NCBI GenBank assembly: GCA_034663635.1
Contig: JAXDJH010000017.1
Location: 1-64,000 of the forward strand
Reading direction: 5' to 3'
From: JAXDJH01 sp034663635
GTDB lineage: Bacteria; Actinomycetota; CADDZG01; WHSQ01
Length of the DNA stretch: 64,000 bases
Shown: piece by piece, positions 47,926-55,476 of the stretch
Layout: the number at the start of each line of letters is the position of its first letter
Position numbering within the stretch: position 1 is the stretch's first letter
Notes under the pieces: model-generated
What the model was told of the DNA's origin: nothing
Databases searched by the model: none
The model's input: only the letters and a program-made list of their open reading frames with translations
Program-made: the position numbers and the translations under genes

Positions 47926-50052
47926 ATGCCAACGAGGGACGGGGAGTCCGCGCCTAGGGGCAGCTGGCGTTGGGCCGTGCGAATAGCGGAAGTTTCTGCG
48001 TGGGGCACTGCCCTGCTGCTTCTCGGACTCCTCCAGATCTCTGAGCTCTCTCCGTCAGCCCGTCACTTCGGCTGGATCCTCACCGCGGCCCTCGGAGTTT
48101 GGTTCGGCCTCTTCTTCAGGGTATTTCTCTATCGGGTCGTGGATCACCGGTGGTTCCCGTGGGCCGGGGTCGTCGTCAACCTCGCCTTCGCGTGTGGGTT
48201 CTATGCCCTTCTCCGCGGAGAGGTGCCTTCCGCTCAACTCATCTTCGTTCCCGTGGTCGCGGCATCCGGATTGATCGGAACGCTGCCCGAAGCACTCGTG
48301 GCGTCCCTTCTTGCCGTCGCCGGTTATCTCGGCATCACGAGCGCGGTCGCCGAACCCCCAACGCTGGCGGGAGCAGTTCTTACCGCGGGGACGTTCGTGC
48401 TCACCGGATTCGTAGCGGGCCTCCTCGCGCGCGAGTTGCGCGCCCACTACCGCGGCGAACAAAAGGAACACAGACTCGCCACCGCGGTCAGACACAGATT
48501 GCTTGCGGTCCTCGACGCGGTTGATGAAGCGATCGTCTTTCGCGACAAGCAGGGGATCGCACGAGTCGTCAATCGACGCGCCGGCGACCTATTCGACATC
48601 GAGCCGGATTCCTTCCTTGGTGGCCCGGTAGTTGAATTCCTTCGAACCGTTGCACGCAAGGCAGAGGATCCCGAGGGCTTGATGGAAACGTTCCAGCAAT
48701 TGCGGGACGACCCCGAGGCCGAGCTCCGAATGGAGATCGAACAGATCATCCCGGTGCGCCGCGAACTTCGGCTGTACTCGGGACCGGCTTTTGACGACGA
48801 CGGTGCAATGGTCGGTCGGATCGATGTGTTCACCGATGTGACGGAGACGCAACGTCGCTCCGCGGAGGTTCAGCGTCTCTACGAGGAGGCGCGGCGCACG
48901 GCGGAGAGCTATCAGCGTGCGCTGCTCCCGGACACCCTTCCGAAGGTTCCTCGCGTTTCGTTCGTGGCTCATTACCTCCCGGCAGCGGGTCGCAGAGCGG
49001 TGTGCGGTGACTTCTATGACTTCGTGAGGATGTCGGACGGACGACTAGGACTAGTGCTCGGAGACGTCTGCGGGATCGGGCCGCGAGCCGCGAGCGATGC
49101 AGCACTGACTCGCTACACCCTGAGGTCTTTGGCGATCGATGAGGATGACCCGGCGCGCCTGATCGAACGCATGAACGTGCATGTGCGCGCCCAGTGCGAG
49201 GCGGAACGTTTCGTAAGGATGCTCTTCGGGGTTCTCGATCCCGAACGCGCCCAACTCGAATACGCCAACGCGGGGCACGTGCCTCCCGTCGTATTCCGCG
49301 CGAAGACCGGAGAGGTCGAGTGGCTGGGCGAAGGCGATCTGCCGCTGGGAGTTGTCGAGGAGGTCGAATACAAAGTTGGCCGGATCGAACTCTTCCCCGG
49401 CGACATGCTGATCTTCTACACGGACGGTTTGACCGAAGCGCCGCGCAACGGCCAACCTTTTGGACAGGGGCGGTTCGGCGACATCGTTGCGGAGTACGGA
49501 GTCGGAACCCCCGGAGAGCTCGTGCAAGCACTCCGCCGCGCCGTCGATGCGTGGACATCGGAGGGCGGGATGCGCGATGACGTCGCGCTCCTCGTTTGTC
49601 AGATCGTTGCCGACTCCACTCTGGACGAGCCGACGCGCGAGTTGGTTCTGCCCAACGAGCCGGGCCGGGTTCCAGACATCCGTTCTTTCGTGGGTTCGTT
49701 CCTGACCGATCTCCGAGCGCCGGTCGAGGCCTCGGGCGAGTTGTTGCTGGCCGTCGGCGAAGCAGCTGCCAACGCTTCGAGGCACGGCAAGCCGGCAGAA
49801 GGCAGGAGCGAGATCAGGGTCCGCTGCGTTCTCGAGGGCGATTCCGTGGCCGTCACGATCGCGGACGACGGCCCTGGGTTCGATGCCGCCACCATCAAGA
49901 GCGTGGAACTCCCAGATAGCTACGCCTCGGGAGGACGAGGGCTCTATCTCATGCGGGAGCTCGTCGACCGGGTGGACGTCCAGAGCTCCGCGGACGGCAC
50001 GAGGGTCACCCTCCTGAAGCGCCTGCTCGGCCCCCCGGACCCGGCCGAATGA
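47926..50052 (+). CDS. Membrane sensor phosphatase (PAS, SpoIIE/PP2C and HATPase domains)
   Basis: A 708-residue protein. Six or so membrane segments (residues 20-170) precede a PAS domain (about 195-310, VDEAIVFRDKQGIARVVN), a SpoIIE/RsbU-type PP2C phosphatase (about 330-560, with GDFYDF and GDVCGIGPRAA metal-site motifs) and a C-terminal HATPase_c domain (GEAAANASRHG, DDGPGFD, GRGLYLM) of the RsbW anti-sigma kinase type. Kinase and phosphatase of a partner-switching pathway are thus on one chain. The ATG at 47926 is the first plausible start. No STAS partner is adjacent. Confidence 0.85.
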   Translation: MPTRDGESAPRGSWRWAVRIAEVSAWGTALLLLGLLQISELSPSARHFGWILTAALGVWFGLFFRVFLYRVVDHRWFPWAGVVVNLAFACGFYALLRGEVPSAQLIFVPVVAASGLIGTLPEALVASLLAVAGYLGITSAVAEPPTLAGAVLTAGTFVLTGFVAGLLARELRAHYRGEQKEHRLATAVRHRLLAVLDAVDEAIVFRDKQGIARVVNRRAGDLFDIEPDSFLGGPVVEFLRTVARKAEDPEGLMETFQQLRDDPEAELRMEIEQIIPVRRELRLYSGPAFDDDGAMVGRIDVFTDVTETQRRSAEVQRLYEEARRTAESYQRALLPDTLPKVPRVSFVAHYLPAAGRRAVCGDFYDFVRMSDGRLGLVLGDVCGIGPRAASDAALTRYTLRSLAIDEDDPARLIERMNVHVRAQCEAERFVRMLFGVLDPERAQLEYANAGHVPPVVFRAKTGEVEWLGEGDLPLGVVEEVEYKVGRIELFPGDMLIFYTDGLTEAPRNGQPFGQGRFGDIVAEYGVGTPGELVQALRRAVDAWTSEGGMRDDVALLVCQIVADSTLDEPTRELVLPNEPGRVPDIRSFVGSFLTDLRAPVEASGELLLAVGEAAANASRHGKPAEGRSEIRVRCVLEGDSVAVTIADDGPGFDAATIKSVELPDSYASGGRGLYLMRELVDRVDVQSSADGTRVTLLKRLLGPPDPAE

Positions 50053-50059
50053 CCTAAAA

Positions 50060-50075
50060 TTGACCTAACAGTCAA
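50060..50075. promoter_or_regulatory. Inverted repeat and direct repeats before the thiolase gene
   Basis: TTGAC-CTAACA-GTCAA is a 5-bp inverted repeat, and TGACCTAA occurs twice, at 50050-50057 and 50061-50068, one helical turn apart. Both fit a regulator-binding site in front of a fatty-acid-type thiolase gene. No consensus was recognised. Confidence 0.3.
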
Positions 50076-50080
50076 GAAAT

Positions 50081-50097
50081 GGCTCCCGACGGGAGCC
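50081..50097 (+). terminator. Short hairpin in the thiolase leader
   Basis: GGCTCCC-GAC-GGGAGCC is a perfect 7-bp stem with a 3-base loop, 21 bases before the thiolase ATG. It may terminate the phosphatase transcript or attenuate the thiolase gene. No T-run follows. Confidence 0.4.
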
Positions 50098-50117
50098 TCC
50101 TAACTAAGGACGGTGCC

Positions 50118-51293
50118 ATGGCGCGCGAGGCAGTCATCGTCGAGGCGGTTCGCACCCCTCTGGGCAGGCGAAACGGGAAACTCAAGGACTGGCATCCGGT
50201 TGATCTGCTTGCCGCGGTGCTCAACGAGACGATCGATCGATCCGGAATCGACGCGGCGAAGGTCGACGACGTGATCACCGGATGTGTCTCACAGGTCGGC
50301 GAGCAGTCGCTGAACATCGGACGCAACGCGTGGCTCTCTGCAGGGCTCCCCGAAGAGGTTCCGGCGACAACGGTCGATCGTCAGTGTGGTTCGTCGCAGC
50401 AAGCTGCTCACTTCGCGGCTCAAGGTGTGATCTCCGGCGCGTACGACATCGCGATCGCGTGCGGAGTCGAGCACATGACGCGCGTTCCGATGGGTTCGAG
50501 CGCGCAGATCTCCGGCTTTCCATTCTCGGATCAGCTCATGTCTCATTACGAAGGTGGCCTCGTGCCCCAGGGGATCTCGGCCGAGATAATCGCCGAGCGA
50601 TGGGGTCTCAACCGCGAGCAGCTGGATGAATTCAGCGCGCGCAGCCACATCCTGGCCGGCAAGGCGACGGAGGCCGGCGCGTTCAAGAAGGAGATCTTTC
50701 CGATCAAGGTCGAGACCGAAGAAGGCACCGAGTTGTTCGACACGGATGAAGGCATCCGCACTCCGAACCTTGAGAAGATGGGGCAGCTACCGCCCGCCTT
50801 CAAGCCCGATGGCGGCGTGATCACCGCGGCGAACTCGTCGCAGATCACCGACGGCGCGGCTGCGCTATTGATCACCACCCCAGAGAAAGCCGATGAGCTC
50901 GGCCTTACTCCACGAGCGCGTTTCGTTTCGTTCGCACTAGCGGGCACCGATCCCGTCACGATGCTCACCGGTCCGATCCCCGCGACCAAGAAAGCATTGG
51001 AGCGCTCCGGGCTGAAGCTTGAAGACATCGATCTCGTCGAGATAAACGAAGCCTTCGCGAGCGTGGTTCTTGCGTGGAAGAAAGAGCTTGGGATCGACGA
51101 CGGCTGGTTCGACGAACGCGTCAACGTGCACGGCGGCGCGATCGCTCTGGGCCACCCTCTCGGCGCTTCCGGAGCGCGGCTCATGACTACCCTCGTCAAC
51201 ACTCTGGAGCAGACGGGTGGGCGTTACGGACTTCAGACGATGTGCGAGGGCGGCGGTTTGGCCAACGCCACGATCATCGAACGGATCTCGTAG
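50118..51293 (+). CDS. Acetyl-CoA acetyltransferase (thiolase)
   Basis: A 391-residue thiolase. The acyl-accepting cysteine is in DRQCGSSQQ, the catalytic histidine in GHPLGASG, and the second cysteine in CEGGG. It could act in fatty-acid degradation or in acetoacetyl-CoA synthesis; no other beta-oxidation gene is nearby. I used the ATG at 50118, which has AAGGACG upstream; an in-frame ATG at 50079 would read through a hairpin. Confidence 0.92.
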   Translation: MAREAVIVEAVRTPLGRRNGKLKDWHPVDLLAAVLNETIDRSGIDAAKVDDVITGCVSQVGEQSLNIGRNAWLSAGLPEEVPATTVDRQCGSSQQAAHFAAQGVISGAYDIAIACGVEHMTRVPMGSSAQISGFPFSDQLMSHYEGGLVPQGISAEIIAERWGLNREQLDEFSARSHILAGKATEAGAFKKEIFPIKVETEEGTELFDTDEGIRTPNLEKMGQLPPAFKPDGGVITAANSSQITDGAAALLITTPEKADELGLTPRARFVSFALAGTDPVTMLTGPIPATKKALERSGLKLEDIDLVEINEAFASVVLAWKKELGIDDGWFDERVNVHGGAIALGHPLGASGARLMTTLVNTLEQTGGRYGLQTMCEGGGLANATIIERIS

Positions 51294-51299
51294 GAATCT

Positions 51300-51608
51300 C
51301 TAGAGCGGGCGCAGCCCGCTTCTCGTCACGGGCACCATGGGCTCCCGGCAATGGCTGGGGGCCCTGTCCGTTGTGGCGACCTCAACTCGGAGTTCTAAGC
51401 CGCACACCTTGCAGACGTACTTCAGATCCCCCGGATCGGAGTCCGGCTGTGCATCCGGAGGGACCTCTCCCGCGGCTCGGAAGTAGCTGAGTCCGAGCCA
51501 CAGGATCAGCAGGGCAAGCCCCAAGCCGACCGCGGCACGGACGAACCCGAACCCCACCCCGAGAAGGGCGTAAACCAACCCGACCAAAAGCCACCCGGTC
51601 AGGCGCAA
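51300..51608 (-). CDS. Small membrane protein with zinc-ribbon-like tail
   Basis: A 102-residue protein: two close hydrophobic segments (LLVGLVYALLGVGFGFV and VGLGLALLILWLGLSYF), then a soluble tail with CKVCGLELRVEV and a third cysteine in PSHCREPM, a partial zinc-ribbon pattern. The TTG start has GGAGA about 9 bases upstream. No family recognised. It is tail to tail with the thiolase gene. Confidence 0.55.
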   Translation of the reverse strand: MRLTGWLLVGLVYALLGVGFGFVRAAVGLGLALLILWLGLSYFRAAGEVPPDAQPDSDPGDLKYVCKVCGLELRVEVATTDRAPSHCREPMVPVTRSGLRPL

Positions 51609-51616
51609 TTAGCCGG

Positions 51617-51648
51617 TTCTCCACAGCTGTATCCACACCCGTGGATAA
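51617..51648. promoter_or_regulatory. DnaA-box cluster far from the origin
   Basis: TTCTCCACA (51617-51625) and GTATCCACA (51629-51637) run in one direction, and CGTGGATAA (51640-51648, complement TTATCCACG) faces them. Each is one base from TTATCCACA. Three such boxes in 32 bases, in the intergenic spacer before crgA about 40 kb from the origin, fit either DnaA titration or DnaA control of nearby genes. Confidence 0.55.
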
Positions 51649-51678
51649 ACGACATGGTTGTTATTTGCCCTGGGCCCG

Positions 51679-51909
51679 TCAGTACCACTGGGTCGCGACT
51701 ATGAAGCTCACGCAGATGAGCCCGAGTCCCACCCAGAGTTGATAAGGCTGCGTCCCGCCGGGCAGAGCCCCCATGTAGTGGCAGATGATGACGATGACTC
51801 CGGCTGCCATGAGGGTGAAGAAAAGCGCTCCCACCCATGGAGGCGACTGCTTCGGCTTGGCCTTTGGAGGCGGCTGTCTGGTAACTCTTTTCGATCTGCT
51901 TTTCGGCAT
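51679..51909 (-). CDS. crgA: Cell division protein CrgA
   Basis: A 76-residue actinobacterial protein: basic, proline-rich N-terminus (PKSRSKRVTRQPPPK) and two membrane helices (WVGALFFTLMAAGVIVIICH and LWVGLGLICVSFIVATQW). CrgA recruits division and wall-synthesis proteins at the septum. The position between gyrA and trpG-pknB matches Rv0011c of M. tuberculosis. The start is ATG with no other candidate nearby. Confidence 0.93.
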   Translation of the reverse strand: MPKSRSKRVTRQPPPKAKPKQSPPWVGALFFTLMAAGVIVIICHYMGALPGGTQPYQLWVGLGLICVSFIVATQWY

Positions 51910-51951
51910 GGTTGGAGATAGTAGTCGCGCGCCCCGATAATCCTCATACCT

Positions 51952-52611
51952 ATGGCTTTCCTAAGAGTGTTCGGCAAGTTCCTGATCTCGGTCGGGGTAG
52001 GCATCTTGATGTTCGTCGCCTGGACCCTGTGGGGGACCGGCTTCTACACGAGCGGACAACAGAATGACCTCGCAGCGATCTTCGATAGAAGCCCCGCTGT
52101 GAAGCCGTTCATCGACCCCGGTGATGGGAGCACTCATCCTCCCAAGGGGTTCTCTCCCAACGCGAGCGAGGCGGTCTTCCGGTTGAAGATCCCTGCGATC
52201 CACATGAACGGCGACAAGGGATTCATGGTCGTGGAGGGCGTCGGGGTGGAAGACCTGAAGAAGGGTCCCGGCCATTACCCAACCTGCAGACCGGGTTTCG
52301 AACGGCCTCTGTGCACGGAGTTCGAAGAGACGTGGCCGGGCGAGAACGGGAGAGTGATCGTCTCGGGGCATAGGACCACCTATCTGCATCCGTTCTACGA
52401 CCTCGACAAGTTGAAGAAAGGCGACGAGATCATCACGGAAACAAAGTGGGGGACCTTCACGTATGAAGTAAGCGAGGTAAGGATCGTTCGTCCGGATTCG
52501 CTCGCGATCGCCATCCCCAGTGACTCCGCCGAGATCGTGCTTACTACGTGCAACCCGAAGTACTCCGCGTCCCAACGGCTCATCGTTTTCGGAACGTTGG
52601 TGACGGATTGA
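51952..52611 (+). CDS. Class E sortase
   Basis: A 219-residue transpeptidase. An N-terminal membrane anchor (FLISVGVGILMFVAWTLWG) precedes the sortase barrel with the catalytic histidine in VSGHRTTYL, cysteine in LTTCNPKYSASQRL, and the arginine that follows. TTC-NP-YSA is the class E pattern common in high-GC Gram-positives. It anchors surface proteins to peptidoglycan; no LPxTG or LAxTG substrate is adjacent. A GATAAT -10-like hexamer lies 10 bases before the ATG. In mycobacteria a DUF881 protein stands at this position. Confidence 0.88.
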   Translation: MAFLRVFGKFLISVGVGILMFVAWTLWGTGFYTSGQQNDLAAIFDRSPAVKPFIDPGDGSTHPPKGFSPNASEAVFRLKIPAIHMNGDKGFMVVEGVGVEDLKKGPGHYPTCRPGFERPLCTEFEETWPGENGRVIVSGHRTTYLHPFYDLDKLKKGDEIITETKWGTFTYEVSEVRIVRPDSLAIAIPSDSAEIVLTTCNPKYSASQRLIVFGTLVTD

Positions 52612-52724
52612 AGCGTTCCTGGAAGTCGATACTCGGCGAGTTGGCGCTCTGGTTCCTCGTGTCGGTCGCGACCGCGGTGATCCTCGTCCTAGTCGCGGAC
52701 AAGATCCTCCCGGCGAACTTCTAA
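52608..52724 (+). CDS. Small membrane peptide coupled to sortase, 38 residues
   Basis: Reads TTG at 52608, overlapping the sortase stop (TTGA), to TAA at 52724. It has one clear membrane helix (ELALWFLVSVATAVILVLVA) with a basic start (KRSWK) and a short tail (DKILPANF). It lies in the sortase-trpG gap and is too short for ordinary gene finders. No family recognised; a sortase partner or an actinobacterial small protein is possible. Confidence 0.55.
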   Translation: MKRSWKSILGELALWFLVSVATAVILVLVADKILPANF

Positions 52725-52742
52725 ATGTAAGAAAGGACGGAC

Positions 52743-53336
52743 GTGCGACTGTTGCTCGTCGATAACTTCGATTCGTTCGTCTACAACCTCGCCCAAGCAT
52801 TCGGGTCTTTGGGGGCCGAGCCGGTCGTGATCCGCAGCGACGCGACGATCGACGAACTCCAAGCCGTTAGCCCCGATGCTGTGGTGATCTCGCCCGGCCC
52901 CGGAACACCCCGGGAGGCGGGGGTATCGATCGACGCGATCCGCGCGTTCGCCGGGCGTGTTCCCGTCTTCGGAGTTTGCCTCGGTCATCAATGCATAGCG
53001 GAGGCGTTCGGGGCGACGGTCACACGCGCGGAGGTCGGCCCCGTTCATGGGAAGACTTCTTCGATCAAGCATGACGGCGCGGGAGTGTTCGCGGGGTTGC
53101 CGGATCCATTCGTCGCAACCCGCTATCACTCGCTTGCAATGGAGGAGGAACCGCTGCCGGCCGAGCTAGTCGTATCGGCGCGAGCCGGCGACGGCACCAT
53201 CATGGGGATCCGCCATCGAGTACTCCAGGTGGAGGGAGTTCAGTTCCATCCGGAGTCGGTCCTGACCACCGAGGGTCCGAGACTCTTGAAGAATTTCCTC
53301 GACGTAGCTCAGGGAGCGATGAAGGTGACCTCGTAA
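52743..53336 (+). CDS. trpG: Anthranilate/aminodeoxychorismate synthase glutaminase subunit
   Basis: A 197-residue class I glutamine amidotransferase that supplies ammonia for anthranilate or aminodeoxychorismate synthesis. The nucleophile cysteine is in GVCLGHQC, with the His-Glu pair in VQFHPES. The GTG start has AAAGGA upstream. No synthase subunit lies in the window. An isolated trpG/pabA next to pknB is the mycobacterial arrangement (Rv0013), so the product probably serves a distant trpE or pabB. Confidence 0.92.
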   Translation: MRLLLVDNFDSFVYNLAQAFGSLGAEPVVIRSDATIDELQAVSPDAVVISPGPGTPREAGVSIDAIRAFAGRVPVFGVCLGHQCIAEAFGATVTRAEVGPVHGKTSSIKHDGAGVFAGLPDPFVATRYHSLAMEEEPLPAELVVSARAGDGTIMGIRHRVLQVEGVQFHPESVLTTEGPRLLKNFLDVAQGAMKVTS

Positions 53337-54064
53337 TCGGCGTGATGTTTCGTCGTGTCTCCGTAGGTGATCCGCAACACCAAGCGCGCTGGGGCCGAGT
53401 CCGGGATCTCTAGAACGCCAGATCCCTCGTCCAGGGTCGCGGTCGCGATGGTGCTTCCTGTGGCGGCATCCCGTGCCTCCACGTTCGCCGCTTCATCCCC
53501 ACGGAGCTCGACTTCGACCGGGATCTCGCTAGAGACGAGTGATCCCGGGACCGGCCGAACCACCTGGATCCATGGCCGCAGGTCTCGGAATTCAGTCCGC
53601 GCCAGAGGCCTAGAAACGAATGCGCGCAAGAGCTTCGAATCGGGAGCGCCGAAAAGGAGAAGACGAACCGATCGGCCTTCCTCGAGCGACGCCATCGTGA
53701 AGATGACCTGAGCCATCCTCGGTCGAAGGGCCGATGGCTCGGCCGACCAGAAGCTGCCCGCGAGATCGAGATGGAGAATCTCGTGGCGTTCGAACTCTCC
53801 TCGTACCGTCGTATCGACGGGTATTGACGATGTGAGATCGGCTCGTTCCGGCCCCGCCGCCAGCGCCGCGACCAGCTGGGTGGGCACTTCCGTTCCTTCC
53901 AGTTCGATGAACTCCGGGATCAGACCGTCGCCGTCGTAGAAGTAGACGGGCGCGAAGGAAGGCCGGCCGGGGGAGCGCTCGATCGGTCGGTCGATGGCGC
54001 TGGTCGTTGACGTGCAGGCGAGAAGGATCAGGAGGAGCAGGGGGGCCGCGCGGCGGATCAGCAA
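53309..54064 (-). CDS. GerMN-domain lipoprotein, copy 2
   Basis: A 251-residue lipoprotein with lipobox LILLAC (cysteine near residue 17). A GerMN domain (about 50-165, with LVAALAAGPERADLT and RMAQVIFTMASLEEGRSVRLLLFG) is followed by a Gmad2-like domain (IQVVRPVPGSLVSSEIPVEVEL). It shares domain order with the lipoprotein at 39522-40409 but little identity. The TTG start overlaps the stop of the propeller gene upstream by 7 bases. It is convergent with trpG and overlaps its end by 28 bases. Confidence 0.72.
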   Translation of the reverse strand: MLIRRAAPLLLLILLACTSTTSAIDRPIERSPGRPSFAPVYFYDGDGLIPEFIELEGTEVPTQLVAALAAGPERADLTSSIPVDTTVRGEFERHEILHLDLAGSFWSAEPSALRPRMAQVIFTMASLEEGRSVRLLLFGAPDSKLLRAFVSRPLARTEFRDLRPWIQVVRPVPGSLVSSEIPVEVELRGDEAANVEARDAATGSTIATATLDEGSGVLEIPDSAPARLVLRITYGDTTKHHADYEVTFIAP

Positions 54065-55467
54065 ATGTCGGGGTTCGACGGCTCCGTGTAGAAGCGTGGT
54101 CCGCCGGCCTGCTTGACGAACGAGACGATCTCCGGGTTGTTCTGGGTGCGCTCTCCGTTCTTACCGACGACATCCTCCGAGTTGTCCGTGTAGGTGATCA
54201 CGAGCTTTCCGCACGGATCGATGTCGACCTGGAAGAAGTCCAAGAGATCTCGAGTACCCGAAGCGCATCCGGTTCCCGACGTGCAGATGTTGCCGAGATG
54301 GATGGGCGTTTTCACCGCCCTTACTTCCGTCCAGTGGGAGTTCGGTTTGTTCGCCTGGAGCGAGTACGACACCCACACCTTCCATTTCGGGAGCCTGCGG
54401 CTTTGGTTGGCGACCGTTTCCGGACTCGGCCCCCGATGCCTGATGCCGTAGTACGCGACGGCTACCCGTCCATCCGAACCCGCCACCAACCAAGGGAACG
54501 CGGTGGTTCGCATCACAACGTTGACCTTCACCGGATCCGACCACGACTTGCCTTGATCGGTGCTGTAGGACACGTAGGAGTTCGTGAAGCCGCTTCGGCC
54601 CTTCGGACCCTCCGGTCGACGTTCGGTCCAAGTCGCGTAAACGTTGCCGGCCTGGTCGACGTCTAAGCCCACGAAAGAGTCGAAGGTATCGCCCTTGGTA
54701 TGCGCAACGACGGAGCGCTTCGTTGCGTTCAACGCGAGGTCCGAGCGAGTAACGACTATGGAGTCTTGGTCTTTCGGATCCCCGTCCGTGTTGTAGGCGA
54801 CGTAGACCCAATCGTTTCGCTCGTCGACCGCGATCTCGCCGGGCCACTGGTAGATCTCTTGATCGCCGGACACAGTGACGGTCTTGGAAACGACGGGATA
54901 GTCGCCGGGCACGCGCTCGAGCCGGCTGAGGATGATCCGCATGTCGGTCGTCTGACCTGTGGTCAAGAACGCGAACGGCTCGCTCTTATAGGTCTCGATC
55001 CACTGGCGGTCAACGACGGAGTCGAGTGTTCCTACCGCGTTGTTCTTGAACGTCTGGCCGCGATCGGTGGAGATCCCAACCGTGGTGTTGACGAGGGTGA
55101 GCCCGGCCCCCCAAAGGATCCCGCCGGTGTCCGGAGCGATGTCGGAGTCACCACCCCCAGCGGCAGGGTCATAGTTGCCGAGGTACATCCACGTCTTGCC
55201 GCCGTCGTCCGATCTCCAGATCAGGTCTCCACCGGCACCTTGTTCCTGCACGCGCGCTCCACCGAGACCGGTCGGTGCGGCGATGTAGAGCGTTCCATCC
55301 TGAGCAGCTCTGATGGACGGCTCCGCAGCGGCCTGGTTGGCGTTGGCGCTAACGGCCACGGGCTCGAGGAAAGTCACATCCGATCCGGAAGCCGGAGCGA
55401 GCGCGGCCACACTGGTTGCAAGCAGTGCTAGCGAAAGAAGGACCGCACGCCTCAGCGTTCCGAACAC
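54058..55467 (-). CDS. Secreted sialidase-like Asp-box propeller protein
   Basis: A 469-residue exported protein (signal peptide ends APASGSD). Asp-box turns are seen in RSDDGGKTWMYLG, STDRGQTFKNN and STDQGKSWSDP, as in six-bladed sialidase-like propellers. Cysteines in GNICTSGTGCAS and DPCGK suggest disulfides. I do not see the sialidase arginine triad clearly, so enzymatic activity is uncertain. It forms a two-gene unit with the GerMN lipoprotein. Confidence 0.75.
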   Translation of the reverse strand: MFGTLRRAVLLSLALLATSVAALAPASGSDVTFLEPVAVSANANQAAAEPSIRAAQDGTLYIAAPTGLGGARVQEQGAGGDLIWRSDDGGKTWMYLGNYDPAAGGGDSDIAPDTGGILWGAGLTLVNTTVGISTDRGQTFKNNAVGTLDSVVDRQWIETYKSEPFAFLTTGQTTDMRIILSRLERVPGDYPVVSKTVTVSGDQEIYQWPGEIAVDERNDWVYVAYNTDGDPKDQDSIVVTRSDLALNATKRSVVAHTKGDTFDSFVGLDVDQAGNVYATWTERRPEGPKGRSGFTNSYVSYSTDQGKSWSDPVKVNVVMRTTAFPWLVAGSDGRVAVAYYGIRHRGPSPETVANQSRRLPKWKVWVSYSLQANKPNSHWTEVRAVKTPIHLGNICTSGTGCASGTRDLLDFFQVDIDPCGKLVITYTDNSEDVVGKNGERTQNNPEIVSFVKQAGGPRFYTEPSNPDIC

Positions 55468-55476
55468 GTAGCCAGA

